This document shows positions 15,692 through 22,298 of a DNA stretch of 22,298 nt, in pieces. The notes beneath the pieces are model-generated. The model saw only the letters and a list, made by a program, of their open reading frames with translations. It ran no database searches and was not told where the DNA came from. How positions within the stretch are numbered: the stretch's first letter is position 1; every line of letters begins with the position of its first letter. The DNA is from Hyphomicrobiales bacterium (GTDB lineage Bacteria > Pseudomonadota > Alphaproteobacteria > Rhizobiales > HXMU1428-3). The stretch lies in contig JAJFHW010000233.1 in NCBI GenBank assembly GCA_021775385.1, forward strand, positions 1 through 22,298. Reading direction: 5' to 3'. A program made the translations under genes and the position numbers.

Positions 15692-16075
15692 ATGAAAAAA
15701 ACACTTACATCAATCACATTCATTTTAATGGCTAGCCTGCTATTTGTTACCTCAGTAACAACAGCACATGCTAAAAACAAATTTGGTGCAATCGCAATTT
15801 CTCCATCATCAAAAGCAATGGGCTGGTCATTCAATTACAATTCTAAATGGAAAGCCAATCAAGTGGCTTTAAAAAAATGCCGCAAATACGCGTCGGATTG
15901 TAAAATTGGTGTATGGTTCCGCAATGCTTGCGGCGCAATCGCCGTAGGTAATAATGGTGGTTGGGGTGCAAACTGGGGCCATTCAGTTAAAAACGCAAAG
16001 TGGAAAGCTAAAAAAACTTGCAGCAAATTCGATAGCTACTGCAAAGTCAAACGCTGGGTTTGTACAGACCGTTAA
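15692..16075 (+). CDS. Small secreted DUF4189 protein with six cysteines
   Basis: This is a predicted exported protein of a family with no established function. The signal peptide is clear (MKKTLTSITFILMASLLFVT, cleavage after AHA at residue 27). The mature part of about 100 residues starts KNKFGAIAIS and shows the DUF4189 pattern: an aromatic GWSFNYNSKWKANQVALKKC segment, WFRNACGAIAVG, then a second WGANWGHS...AKWKAKKTC half. This suggests two similar half-repeats. Six cysteines (63, 70, 80, 110, 117, 124) could form three disulfides in the periplasm or outside. It is Trp- and Lys-rich and strongly basic. The Shine-Dalgarno AAGGGG (15680-15685) is strong and well spaced, which suggests good translation. 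It has its own terminator downstream and appears to be monocistronic. Confidence 0.85.
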   Translation: MKKTLTSITFILMASLLFVTSVTTAHAKNKFGAIAISPSSKAMGWSFNYNSKWKANQVALKKCRKYASDCKIGVWFRNACGAIAVGNNGGWGANWGHSVKNAKWKAKKTCSKFDSYCKVKRWVCTDR

Positions 16076-16105
16076 AGCCACAACTAAATCAAAGTGATAC
16101 CTAAA

Positions 16106-16164
16106 AAATAAAGCGCCTCTTAAGCTCATCCCTTCCCGCGAGAAAAACAAGAGGCGTTTTATTT
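16106..16164. terminator. Bidirectional intrinsic terminator between DUF4189 and hydrolase genes
   Basis: CGCCTCTT (16114-16121) pairs with AAGAGGCG (16149-16156). The stem extends through one G-U pair and seven A-T pairs to 16106 and 16164, around a 27-base loop. The T-rich flank (TTTTATTT) on the plus strand and TTTATTTTTT on the minus strand allow termination both ways. The right arm overlaps the TAA stop of the minus-strand hydrolase. Confidence 0.8.
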
Positions 16165-17163
16165 ATCCAACCAATCAGAAATCATTTGTATCTGACTTGG
16201 AATATTTAACGTAGGAGCATGCCCTGCTTCAGGGATATTAATTACCGTCGCCTTAGGTCCCGTTTGCTCCATACGCTCCGCTATTGAGCTTGTCAGCAAT
16301 TTAGAGTTCTCACCACGAAAAACCAAAACAGGGCACTCAATCATCTCCCATAAGCCCCATAAATTCACATCAAAGCCCGTTAACCCAGCACGCACAGGGT
16401 CTCCAATAGCAGGGTCATAATTTAAAGCAAACTTTCCACCTTCAATTTCACGCACACCAAACCGTGTCATATCTTGCCAGTCATCATCACTCATAGGCAC
16501 AAATTCAGCATGTATCTTTCGTAAATAATTTTCAGCCTCATCGAGTGTTTCAAACTCAGGAGAACGACCAACATAAGCACCAATTTTTGACAAAGCTGCA
16601 TAAGGAATATAAGGCCCCACATCATTGATCACTAATTTTCGAATAGGACTATTCGCAGATGCGGCCAGCATCATGCCAATCAACCCACCCATAGAGGTCC
16701 CAATCCAATCGACCTCTCTCTCATCCAGGCGAGAAATCAAAGCATTCATATCAGCGTTATATTGTAAATTTTCATAAAGAGCGCTGTTAGCTATCCAGTC
16801 ACTATGACCCCGCCCAACAATATCAGGGCAAACAACCCGGCGGTCTTCACTGAGTTGACTAGCAATCTTATCAAAGTCATGCGAATTTCTTGTCAAACCA
16901 TGTACACAAACAACAGATGGCTTACGTACTTTACGGGCAAAGGCTCTTCTTTTAACATCCCATTCCTGATAAGAGATTTTATGAAAACCAGATAATCCAA
17001 GACCAAAATACTCACACCTCTTTGATCCTGAAGTTGGGTGAGGAGCGTAAGTCCCCGTTTTCCCACCTCTTGATTTCTTACTTCTAAACTTTAAAAAATT
17101 TTTAGATGGGTGAGTGATGTTTTTGAAAATAGTGGAGAAAAAATTGACGTAATGACGATCCAT
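16159..17163 (-). CDS. Alpha/beta hydrolase fold protein
   Basis: This is a probable cytoplasmic serine hydrolase; the substrate cannot be read from sequence. After a basic N-terminal extension of about 50 residues, the core has the oxyanion segment VVCVHGLTRNSHDF (84-97), PDIVGRGHSDW (113-123), the nucleophile elbow G-T-S157-M-G and the late histidine AGHAPTL (His315). Between them, PVLVFRGENSKLL (278-290) aligns with the segment that in many relatives reads RGxxSDLL and provides the catalytic acid; here the Asp is Lys288. The acid may come from elsewhere, or activity may be altered. The ATG at 17163 has GAAGGTG about eight bases upstream. It is divergent from the cytochrome pair, sharing a gap that contains an FNR-type box, and ends within a bidirectional terminator. 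Confidence 0.88.
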   Translation of the reverse strand: MDRHYVNFFSTIFKNITHPSKNFLKFRSKKSRGGKTGTYAPHPTSGSKRCEYFGLGLSGFHKISYQEWDVKRRAFARKVRKPSVVCVHGLTRNSHDFDKIASQLSEDRRVVCPDIVGRGHSDWIANSALYENLQYNADMNALISRLDEREVDWIGTSMGGLIGMMLAASANSPIRKLVINDVGPYIPYAALSKIGAYVGRSPEFETLDEAENYLRKIHAEFVPMSDDDWQDMTRFGVREIEGGKFALNYDPAIGDPVRAGLTGFDVNLWGLWEMIECPVLVFRGENSKLLTSSIAERMEQTGPKATVINIPEAGHAPTLNIPSQIQMISDWLDK

Positions 17164-17239
17164 TCGGTCAGCACCTTCACGTGTAAGATAAAGTTAAAGA
17201 AAAATATAAGAAAATTCAAAGTCTGTAAGTTAAATCTGA

Positions 17240-17253
17240 TTGATGTAAATCAA
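17240..17253. promoter_or_regulatory. Perfect FNR/FixK-type box (anaerobox)
   Basis: TTGATGTAAATCAA matches the palindromic consensus TTGAT-N4-ATCAA bound by FNR, FnrL and FixK/FnrN regulators. It lies 135 bases before the first cytochrome ATG and 77 bases before the hydrolase ATG. TATCAG at 17281-17286 could serve as a -10 element with the box centred near -46 for the cytochromes. TATATT on the minus strand (17203-17208) could serve the hydrolase at similar spacing. At about 40% GC, I estimate 0.06 such perfect boxes by chance in the whole window. Confidence 0.7.
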
Positions 17254-17387
17254 ATAAAATCAACACAAATAAGATTAGCCTATCAGTATTAGAGAGATAA
17301 CAAAACCAGTCTTACCTCCCCTTTAAACTAGCGCTTCATCATCTTTCCGGTTTTCGTTTAATAGACAAATCAATCAAAGAGGCAATA

Positions 17388-17810
17388 ATGCAGAGAAAAA
17401 CAGTTCTATTCCTAATTTTACTTCCATTAATCCTAATCAACTCCTGTGTAAATGCTAAGAACAAGACAAGCGGTGAAATCCTATTCATCAATCTCTGTGC
17501 TTCATGTCATGGCGTAACTGGCATTGGCAATGGTCCGGTTGCTTCCCAGTTAAATACAAAACCAAAAGATCTAACCAAACTAAAGCAAAAAATGGGAGAC
17601 GCATTTGATGCAAACGTCATCAAAGATCGGATTGACGGCAGGACAATGCCAAGAGCTCATGGCATTCCTGAAATGCCTGTTTGGGGAGAGTGGTTCGCAA
17701 TTCAATCAATGTCTAAAGGAAGATTGCAAGAGGATCGAGACGGAATAAATAAAGACGTCGAAAAAAATCTTGATCATTTAGCAAAATACGTCCTCTCATT
17801 ACAGAAATGA
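17388..17810 (+). CDS. Class I c-type cytochrome, exported
   Basis: This is a small monohaem electron carrier or oxidoreductase subunit of the periplasm. The N-terminal export signal (LFLILLPLILINSC) may be cleaved after VNA or, less likely, lipidated at Cys20; the residue two before the cysteine is Asn, unusual for a lipobox. The haem site is CASCH at 37-41 in NLCASCHGVTGIGNGP. The methionine ligand is probably Met96 in PEMPVWGEWF, with a DGRTMPRAHG segment before it. The last third (110-140) is charged and helical. The Shine-Dalgarno AGAGG is well placed. The gene is followed after 40 bases by a second c-type cytochrome, so the two are probably one operon. An FNR-type box lies upstream. The redox partner cannot be identified here. 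Confidence 0.9.
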   Translation: MQRKTVLFLILLPLILINSCVNAKNKTSGEILFINLCASCHGVTGIGNGPVASQLNTKPKDLTKLKQKMGDAFDANVIKDRIDGRTMPRAHGIPEMPVWGEWFAIQSMSKGRLQEDRDGINKDVEKNLDHLAKYVLSLQK

Positions 17811-17850
17811 GAAAGAATAGTTTTTAAAAAAGCCAACTTGAGGTGATCAA

Positions 17851-18192
17851 ATGAAACAACTCATAAAAATGACAACACTCTTATTAACACTCTCTCTTGC
17901 AAGTTCAATTACAACAGCATCATCTATAGACAAGGGCAGAACACTAGCTAAGGAGTTATGCTCCAAATGCCACTCTATTGACAAGAAGAGCCAAAGCACA
18001 AACAAAGCCGCACCGCCCTTTCGCATCTTTAGTGAAAAATGGCCTTTAGAAAGTCTTGAAGAGGCTTTAGCAGAAGGCATTGTTGTCGGTCACAATGATA
18101 TGCCAGTATTTAAATTTAACCCTGAGCAAATCACTGATTTTTTAGCTTTTTTATCTTCTTTAAAAATTAAAGACGTAAGCGAAGAAAAATAA
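17851..18192 (+). CDS. Small class I c-type cytochrome, exported
   Basis: This 113-residue product has a signal peptide (about 1-23, MKQLIKMTTLLLTLSLASSI, cleavage near TTA or TAS). The mature monohaem domain has CSKCH at 37-41 (ELCSKCHSID). The likely axial Met is Met84 in VGHNDMPVFKF, followed by the final helix PEQITDFLAFLSSL. This is the compact cytochrome c fold. The Shine-Dalgarno TGAGGTGA lies a few bases before the ATG. It sits 40 bases after the first cytochrome and is probably cotranscribed with it. The two proteins differ in sequence outside the haem motif, so they look like partners rather than recent duplicates. A hairpin begins five bases after its stop codon. Confidence 0.9.
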   Translation: MKQLIKMTTLLLTLSLASSITTASSIDKGRTLAKELCSKCHSIDKKSQSTNKAAPPFRIFSEKWPLESLEEALAEGIVVGHNDMPVFKFNPEQITDFLAFLSSLKIKDVSEEK

Positions 18193-18225
18193 AAAAACGC
18201 TCGATTGTAATAAAACAATCGAGCG
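18191..18225 (-). terminator. Intrinsic terminator, best oriented for the liv operon
   Basis: A perfect 11-bp stem (CGCTCGATTGT at 18198-18208, ACAATCGAGCG at 18215-18225) encloses the loop AATAAA. On the minus strand it is followed by seven T (plus-strand A run 18191-18197), so it suits termination after livF. On the plus strand the following bases are CAAGTTTGTCC, a poor U tract, so it is weaker for the cytochrome operon. Confidence 0.85.
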
Positions 18226-18279
18226 CAAGTTTGTCCTGTGAGAGTGATCACACAGCCATAAATCAAGTATAAAAATCAA

Positions 18280-19041
18280 TCAGATCGCTAAATATTCATG
18301 ACGAAGTTCTTCATTTTCAAGAACCTCTTCAGCCGTCCCATCGAATACCACTTTACCCGTATCAAGAATAACAGCTCTATCAGCTAATTTAAGAGCAGCA
18401 ACAGCATTTTGTTCTACAATGACAGTCGTAATACCCTGTTCACGAATAAGCTGAAGAGTTTTCTCAATTTCCTGAACAATAACAGGAGCTAGCCCTTCAT
18501 AAGGTTCATCAAGCAACAAGATTTTAATATCACGTGCTAAGGCCCGACCAATCGCAAGCATTTGCTGCTCACCACCAGAAAGAGTTGTGCCTTCTTGAGT
18601 GCGTCTTTCACCAAGTCGTGGAAATAATTCATAAATACGCTGAATTGACCAACCAATAGGTTTTTCAATTTGAGCTAATTGTAAATTTTCCTCAACGGTC
18701 AAACCTTGAATGATAGAACGATCTTCTGGCACCAAAGCTAACCCAGCTTGAGAGGCTTCATAGGCTTTCATATTATGCAAAGGTTGATGATCAAGCCAAA
18801 CTTCACCATGGGTAATCATCGGTTCATCAAGACGCGCGAGCGCTCTTAAGGTTGATGTTTTACCAGCACCATTTCGGCCAAGCAGCGCCAAAATCTCACC
18901 TTCATGGATATTAAGATTAATACCCTGCACTATGTAACTTTCACCATAATAAGCATGCAGGTCCCAGGCAGAGAAAAAAGCAGGTGCATTTTTGGCATGA
19001 TTTGCGTTTTTAGGTTTTTCCATTTTTACATTATCCAACAT
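18280..19041 (-). CDS. livF: LIV-type ABC transporter ATP-binding protein LivF
   Basis: LivF is one of two ATPases that drive uptake by the LIV (HAAT) transporter. The 253-residue product has Walker A GRNGAGKT at 55-62, the signature LSGGEQQ at 154-160, Walker B ILLLDEPYEGLAP at 174-186 and the LivF-typical VIVEQN in place of the H-loop histidine. The N-terminus carries an extension of about 20 residues (MLDNVKMEKPKNANHAKN) before the core; an internal Met7 is an alternative start. The ATG overlaps the livG stop by one base (TAATG), indicating translational coupling. It is the last gene of the leftward liv operon and is followed by a terminator. Confidence 0.95.
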   Translation of the reverse strand: MLDNVKMEKPKNANHAKNAPAFFSAWDLHAYYGESYIVQGINLNIHEGEILALLGRNGAGKTSTLRALARLDEPMITHGEVWLDHQPLHNMKAYEASQAGLALVPEDRSIIQGLTVEENLQLAQIEKPIGWSIQRIYELFPRLGERRTQEGTTLSGGEQQMLAIGRALARDIKILLLDEPYEGLAPVIVQEIEKTLQLIREQGITTVIVEQNAVAALKLADRAVILDTGKVVFDGTAEEVLENEELRHEYLAI

Positions 19042-19796
19042 TAATGTGCCCCTCCAAGGTACGCTTCTTGTACTTTCGGATGGCCTTTAATATTCTCCGG
19101 TAAATCTTCAACAATAACCGTACCCTGAGCTAACACTGAAATCTTTTGAGCTAACGAAAAAACAACATGCATATCATGTTCGATCACAGCCATAGTAATG
19201 TGCCGCTTATTTTGGATTTCAGCCAATAGCTCAATTGTATTATTAGTATCAGCTCGTGCCATACCAGCGGTTGGTTCATCTAATAAAAGCAATTGTGGGT
19301 CTTGAGCCAAACACATGGCCATTTCCAAACGACGCTTATCACCACGAGAAAGAGAAGAAGCAATCATATGCCTCTTATCAGCCATACTGACGTCTTCCAT
19401 CATATGCTCTGCTTTCTCATGGATATCAGCTTCACTTTTAACACGCTTTAACGGGTTCAAGCAAAAGCTACCATCTCGTTTAGCAAAACAAGGGATCATA
19501 ATATTTTCATAAACAGTCAAATCACTGAAAATTTCCGGTGTTTGAAACACACGGCTTACACCGGTTTGGTTAATCTCATGTGGCTTCATTCCTAAAAGAG
19601 AATGACCATCAAAATTAACCGTTCCAGTATCAGGAATTAACTTACCAATGAAACAATTGAGCAAAGTCGACTTGCCGGCCCCATTAGGGCCGATAATCGC
19701 ATGGATAGTGCCTTCTTCAACACTCAAGTTAACATTTTGCAATGCTTTCAACCCGCCAAAGCTTTTATTCACGTTTTGGACTTCAAGTATACTCAT
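19041..19796 (-). CDS. livG: LIV-type ABC transporter ATP-binding protein LivG
   Basis: LivG is the second ATPase of the LIV-type importer. The 251-residue product has Walker A GPNGAGKST at 36-44, the Q-loop FQTPEIF at 84-90, signature LSRGDKRRLEMA at 149-160, Walker B LLLLDEPTAGM at 169-179 and the H-loop His207 in VIEHDMHVV. The SRGD signature departs from canonical SGGQ, as LivG proteins commonly do. The ATG is preceded by GGAGAGG. Only ten bases separate it from livM, and it overlaps livF by one base. Confidence 0.95.
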   Translation of the reverse strand: MSILEVQNVNKSFGGLKALQNVNLSVEEGTIHAIIGPNGAGKSTLLNCFIGKLIPDTGTVNFDGHSLLGMKPHEINQTGVSRVFQTPEIFSDLTVYENIMIPCFAKRDGSFCLNPLKRVKSEADIHEKAEHMMEDVSMADKRHMIASSLSRGDKRRLEMAMCLAQDPQLLLLDEPTAGMARADTNNTIELLAEIQNKRHITMAVIEHDMHVVFSLAQKISVLAQGTVIVEDLPENIKGHPKVQEAYLGGAH

Positions 19797-19806
19797 ACGT
19801 CCTCTC

Positions 19807-20988
19807 CTATTCAGCAGGCATTGAATTCGGATTAGATATCTGGGTAGAAGAACTTTGCTTCTTACCTCTTATCCAATCTATGATATTTGCAGCCCCTTGC
19901 AGCAGGCCACCCGGCAAGAATATAACAACCATCATGAACAATAAGCCCAATGTTAGATGCCACCCTTTACCAACAAAGAAATGAAGAACCCAAACAATCA
20001 AGTCCTCTAAGCCGTCTGGTAAAAAAGAGAACCAGCCATGCAAAACACTTTCATTAATTTTAGAGAAAATATTCTCAAAATATTTAATAAAACCGGCACC
20101 TAAAACAGGACCTAGCAAAGTTCCTGAACCACCAAGAATGGTCATAAGAACAACTTCACCAGACGCTGTCCACTGCATACGCTCAGCACCAGCAAGTGGG
20201 TCAGTACAAGCCATCAACCCACCAGCTAATCCAGCATACATACCAGAGATAACAAAGGCTGCTAAAGTATACGGGCGAGTGTTTACACCAGTATAGTTCA
20301 AACGGTTTTGATTGGTTTTAATCGCTTTTAGCATCAAGCCAAATGGTGAACGGAAAATACGCATCGCCAAATAAAAGGCCAGAATGAGCATAACTGCGCA
20401 GAAATAGAACCCAACATTAAATTGGAACACCATACCAAAAAACTCTAATTTAGATGTAGAATTCATAGTAAGGCCAAAGAAATTCGTAGAGGGTAAACCA
20501 CCACTTGTGTTCGCAGCATCTAAAATTCTAGGGTCATCAAGTGTGAGTTGAAGTCCAGTTTCACCGTTAGTAATCGGCGTTAATACAGAATACGCCAAAC
20601 TAAAACTCATTTGCGCAAAGGCTAGAGTTAGGATTGAGAAATAGATCCCAGACCGGCGTAACGATATATAACCAATCAATAGTGAAAATAAACCAGCAAC
20701 CACAACAGCCAATATCAAAGCTGGAATGACATTCATCGTCAAAAGTTTAAACATCCATACAGCAGAATAAGAGCCCACTCCTAAAAAGGCCGCATGACCA
20801 AAAGATAGATAGCCAGTTAATCCAAACAGGATATTAAAACCAATGGCAAAAATACCAAAGATACAAAAACGTTGAAGTAAATCAGGGTAGCCTGCACCGA
20901 GAGGAGCTAATAAAATCGGGCCAGCTAAAACCAGAAAGATGAAAAATAACATCAACATCCGGTCATTATTTTGGAACTTATCAAACAT
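19807..20988 (-). CDS. livM: LIV-type ABC transporter permease LivM
   Basis: LivM is an inner-membrane permease of the LIV (branched-chain amino acid-type) importer. The 393 residues include about 8-10 hydrophobic segments. The family motif [20 protein letters not shown] spans 55-74. A cytoplasmic coupling loop near 231-250 ([16 protein letters not shown]) meets the ATPases, and [15 protein letters not shown] is at 296-310. A hydrophilic C-terminal tail ([18 protein letters not shown]) follows the last helix. Its ATG lies three bases beyond the livH stop, with GAGGAA within the end of livH as Shine-Dalgarno, so the two are translationally linked. Confidence 0.95.
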   Translation of the reverse strand: MFDKFQNNDRMLMLFFIFLVLAGPILLAPLGAGYPDLLQRFCIFGIFAIGFNILFGLTGYLSFGHAAFLGVGSYSAVWMFKLLTMNVIPALILAVVVAGLFSLLIGYISLRRSGIYFSILTLAFAQMSFSLAYSVLTPITNGETGLQLTLDDPRILDAANTSGGLPSTNFFGLTMNSTSKLEFFGMVFQFNVGFYFCAVMLILAFYLAMRIFRSPFGLMLKAIKTNQNRLNYTGVNTRPYTLAAFVISGMYAGLAGGLMACTDPLAGAERMQWTASGEVVLMTILGGSGTLLGPVLGAGFIKYFENIFSKINESVLHGWFSFLPDGLEDLIVWVLHFFVGKGWHLTLGLLFMMVVIFLPGGLLQGAANIIDWIRGKKQSSSTQISNPNSMPAE

Positions 20989-20991
20989 TCA

Positions 20992-22038
20992 TTATTCCTC
21001 CATCACACCGGCACGGCCCATCAAACCACGAGGGCGAACCAAGAGAATGATAATAGCAACCAGATAGATAATAATTTGGTCAATCGAAGGTAGGTACATA
21101 GCTTCAAAAAAGCCTTTAACCTCATTCATCGATGCAAAACTTTCTAAAATGCCGAGGGTAAAACCAGCAAGAACAGCACCCGGAAGCGATCCCATTCCGC
21201 CAACAACCACAACAACAAAACTAAGTACGAGAAAATCCATACCCATATGATAGTTCGGAGAATTAATTGGGCTGTACATCACACCGGCAAGACCAGCAAC
21301 AGCCGCAGCTATACCAAACATAATCGTAAAACGTTTATCAATATTAATGCCAAGCAAACCAACTGTTTCGCGGTCAGCCATACCAGCTCGAACGACCATA
21401 CCAAATGTTGTAAATTGCAAGAAAGCAAATACTGACCCAATAATAATGGCTGAGAAGGCAAAATAAACAAGTCGCCAATAAGGATATATTACAGCGTTTT
21501 CAGCCATCCCAATCCAAACACCAAAATCAAAAGAACCTCTGAAAATCTCAGGTGCAGGTGTCGGAATAGGGTTCGCCCCGTAAAAAGCTTTAATGATTTC
21601 TTGCAGCACAATCGCTAAACCAAAAGTCACAAGAATTTGGTCCGCATGAGGGCGCTTGTAAAAATGCTTAATCAGGCCCCGCTCCATTGCATAACCAACA
21701 AACAACATAACAGGGATAGCAAACAAAATCGCTAGAGGAACTGACCAATTGATAATAGCGCTACCAGCAGCTTCACCAAACCAGTTCACAATGTAAGGGG
21801 TTTTAACTTTTAGCGGATTACCTAAAAAGTCTACCGTTGTAGGGTCAATCGCCACAGTCGATATATTTAAAATTTTCTGTAATGTTACTACGCAGAATGC
21901 GCCAATCATGAACAACGCACCGTGAGCAAAATTCACAACACCCAACGTTCCAAAAATAAGCGTCAGCCCAAGAGCAATAAGTGCGTAAGCACTTCCCTTA
22001 TCGAGACCATTCAGGATTTGAAGTAAGATCGCGTCCAT
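20992..22038 (-). CDS. livH: LIV-type ABC transporter permease LivH
   Basis: LivH is the partner permease of LivM. The 348 residues include about eight hydrophobic segments, with family motifs VNFAHGALFMIGAF (35-48), the coupling loop VRAGMADRETVGLLGIN (216-232) and VVGGMGSLPGAVLAGF (278-293). It is longer than classical LivH (about 300) because of an extra stretch near residues 55-95 (STVAIDPTTVDFLGNPLKVK) between the first helices, probably periplasmic. The start has a GGATGGAA Shine-Dalgarno close to the ATG. It is the first membrane gene downstream of the binding-protein gene, separated by 143 bases that contain a hairpin. The substrate (branched-chain amino acids, other amino acids or amides) cannot be decided from the permeases. 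Confidence 0.95.
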   Translation of the reverse strand: MDAILLQILNGLDKGSAYALIALGLTLIFGTLGVVNFAHGALFMIGAFCVVTLQKILNISTVAIDPTTVDFLGNPLKVKTPYIVNWFGEAAGSAIINWSVPLAILFAIPVMLFVGYAMERGLIKHFYKRPHADQILVTFGLAIVLQEIIKAFYGANPIPTPAPEIFRGSFDFGVWIGMAENAVIYPYWRLVYFAFSAIIIGSVFAFLQFTTFGMVVRAGMADRETVGLLGINIDKRFTIMFGIAAAVAGLAGVMYSPINSPNYHMGMDFLVLSFVVVVVGGMGSLPGAVLAGFTLGILESFASMNEVKGFFEAMYLPSIDQIIIYLVAIIILLVRPRGLMGRAGVMEE

Positions 22039-22133
22039 GTTCCATCCAAATATTTTTTTTGTTAAATAAAACTGCTAACTGCAGCGTAAAACGCATTATC
22101 AAGCAGTACTTTGAATAAATTTTGAATAAATAT

Positions 22134-22160
22134 GGTCACGCCACCTGAAGCGGCGTGACC
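22134..22160 (-). terminator. Intercistronic hairpin between the binding-protein gene and livH
   Basis: GGTCACGCC (22134-22142) and GGCGTGACC (22152-22160) form a perfect nine-pair, GC-rich stem with a nine-base loop, 21 bases after the binding-protein stop codon. The minus strand continues ATATTTATTC, a poor U tract. It may act as a partial terminator or a 3'-end stabiliser that keeps binding-protein levels above those of the membrane genes. Confidence 0.6.
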
Positions 22161-22181
22161 AAAGTGAATACCCAGGGGGGA

Positions 22182-22298
22182 TTATGCGCCAGGGTTACAC
22201 TTACCTAAAGAACCACCCTTAAACATTGGGTGCTCAGGCTTATATTCAACTTGAGAGCGAGGAGTAACCTCGACAACTTCAAGCACGTCGAATTGTGA
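22182..22298 (-). CDS. LIV-type ABC transporter substrate-binding protein, C-terminal end (5' part outside window)
   Basis: An open minus-strand frame enters at 22298 and stops at TAA 22182-22184, giving 38 residues: SQFDVLEVVEVTPRSQVEYK, then PEHPMFKGGSLGKCNPGA. This resembles the end of periplasmic LIV-type binding proteins of alphaproteobacteria, and its place before livHMGF fits. Too little is present to judge the ligand. It would be the first gene of the operon and is expected to carry a signal peptide outside the window. Confidence 0.8.
   Translation of the reverse strand, partial: SQFDVLEVVEVTPRSQVEYKPEHPMFKGGSLGKCNPGA

Noticed and set aside
18415..18425. Missing H-loop histidine in LivF (VIVEQN).
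   Set aside because: Gln at this place is usual for LivF proteins, so it is not a defect.
19315..19360. Non-canonical ABC signature LSRGD in LivG, possible inactive ATPase.
   Set aside because: LivG-type proteins often vary here, while Walker A, Q-loop, Walker B and H-loop are all intact.
1..22298. Search for CRISPR arrays, tRNA or rRNA genes, insertion sequences, integrases, toxin-antitoxin pairs and defence genes.
   Set aside because: None seen by eye; all recognised genes are housekeeping, envelope, respiratory or transport families.

Overview
This window looks like ordinary chromosome from an AT-rich alphaproteobacterium (roughly 40% GC by eye). The best guess is a member of the Hyphomicrobiales (Rhizobiales) or a close relative. 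Two things support this: a PleD/PopA-like response regulator remnant at the left edge, and the order glmU-glmS / DUF502 / recG / sdhE-mfd, which I recall from that order. The placement rests on memory and needs a tree. I see no tRNA, rRNA, CRISPR array, insertion sequence, integrase or phage gene.

Left part (1-7.7 kb), genome maintenance and respiration assembly. The C-terminal end of a GGDEF-domain protein (+) runs convergently into mfd (-) with one base between their stop codons. sdhE lies upstream of mfd on the same strand and probably shares its transcript. recG (+) is divergent from sdhE-mfd. A DUF502 membrane protein (-) converges with recG.

Middle part (7.7-16.1 kb), cell envelope. 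A secreted TPR/SPOR-domain protein, glmS and glmU all lie on the minus strand. GlmS and GlmU make glucosamine-6-phosphate and UDP-GlcNAc, the entry to peptidoglycan and LPS synthesis. A second, membrane-anchored SPOR protein (+) is divergent from glmU. A strong bidirectional-type terminator separates it from a YpfJ-type zinc metallopeptidase (-). A small secreted six-cysteine DUF4189 protein (+) follows.

Right part (16.1-22.3 kb), respiration and uptake. An alpha/beta hydrolase (-) is divergent from two small secreted c-type cytochromes (+). The gap between them holds a perfect FNR/FixK-type box (TTGAT-N4-ATCAA), the clearest regulatory site in the window. The last 4 kb is a LIV-type ABC transporter read leftward: 3' end of the binding protein, livH, livM, livG, livF, with tight spacing and a hairpin between the binding-protein gene and livH.

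Most genes are well-known families. The less ordinary points are a GGDEF domain that looks catalytically dead but keeps the RxxD inhibitory site (a possible c-di-GMP receptor), the FNR box over the cytochrome pair, two dissimilar SPOR proteins flanking glmUS, a candidate 25-residue ORF between glmU and glmS, and an alpha/beta hydrolase with Lys where Asp is usual. I found no convincing new multi-gene system.
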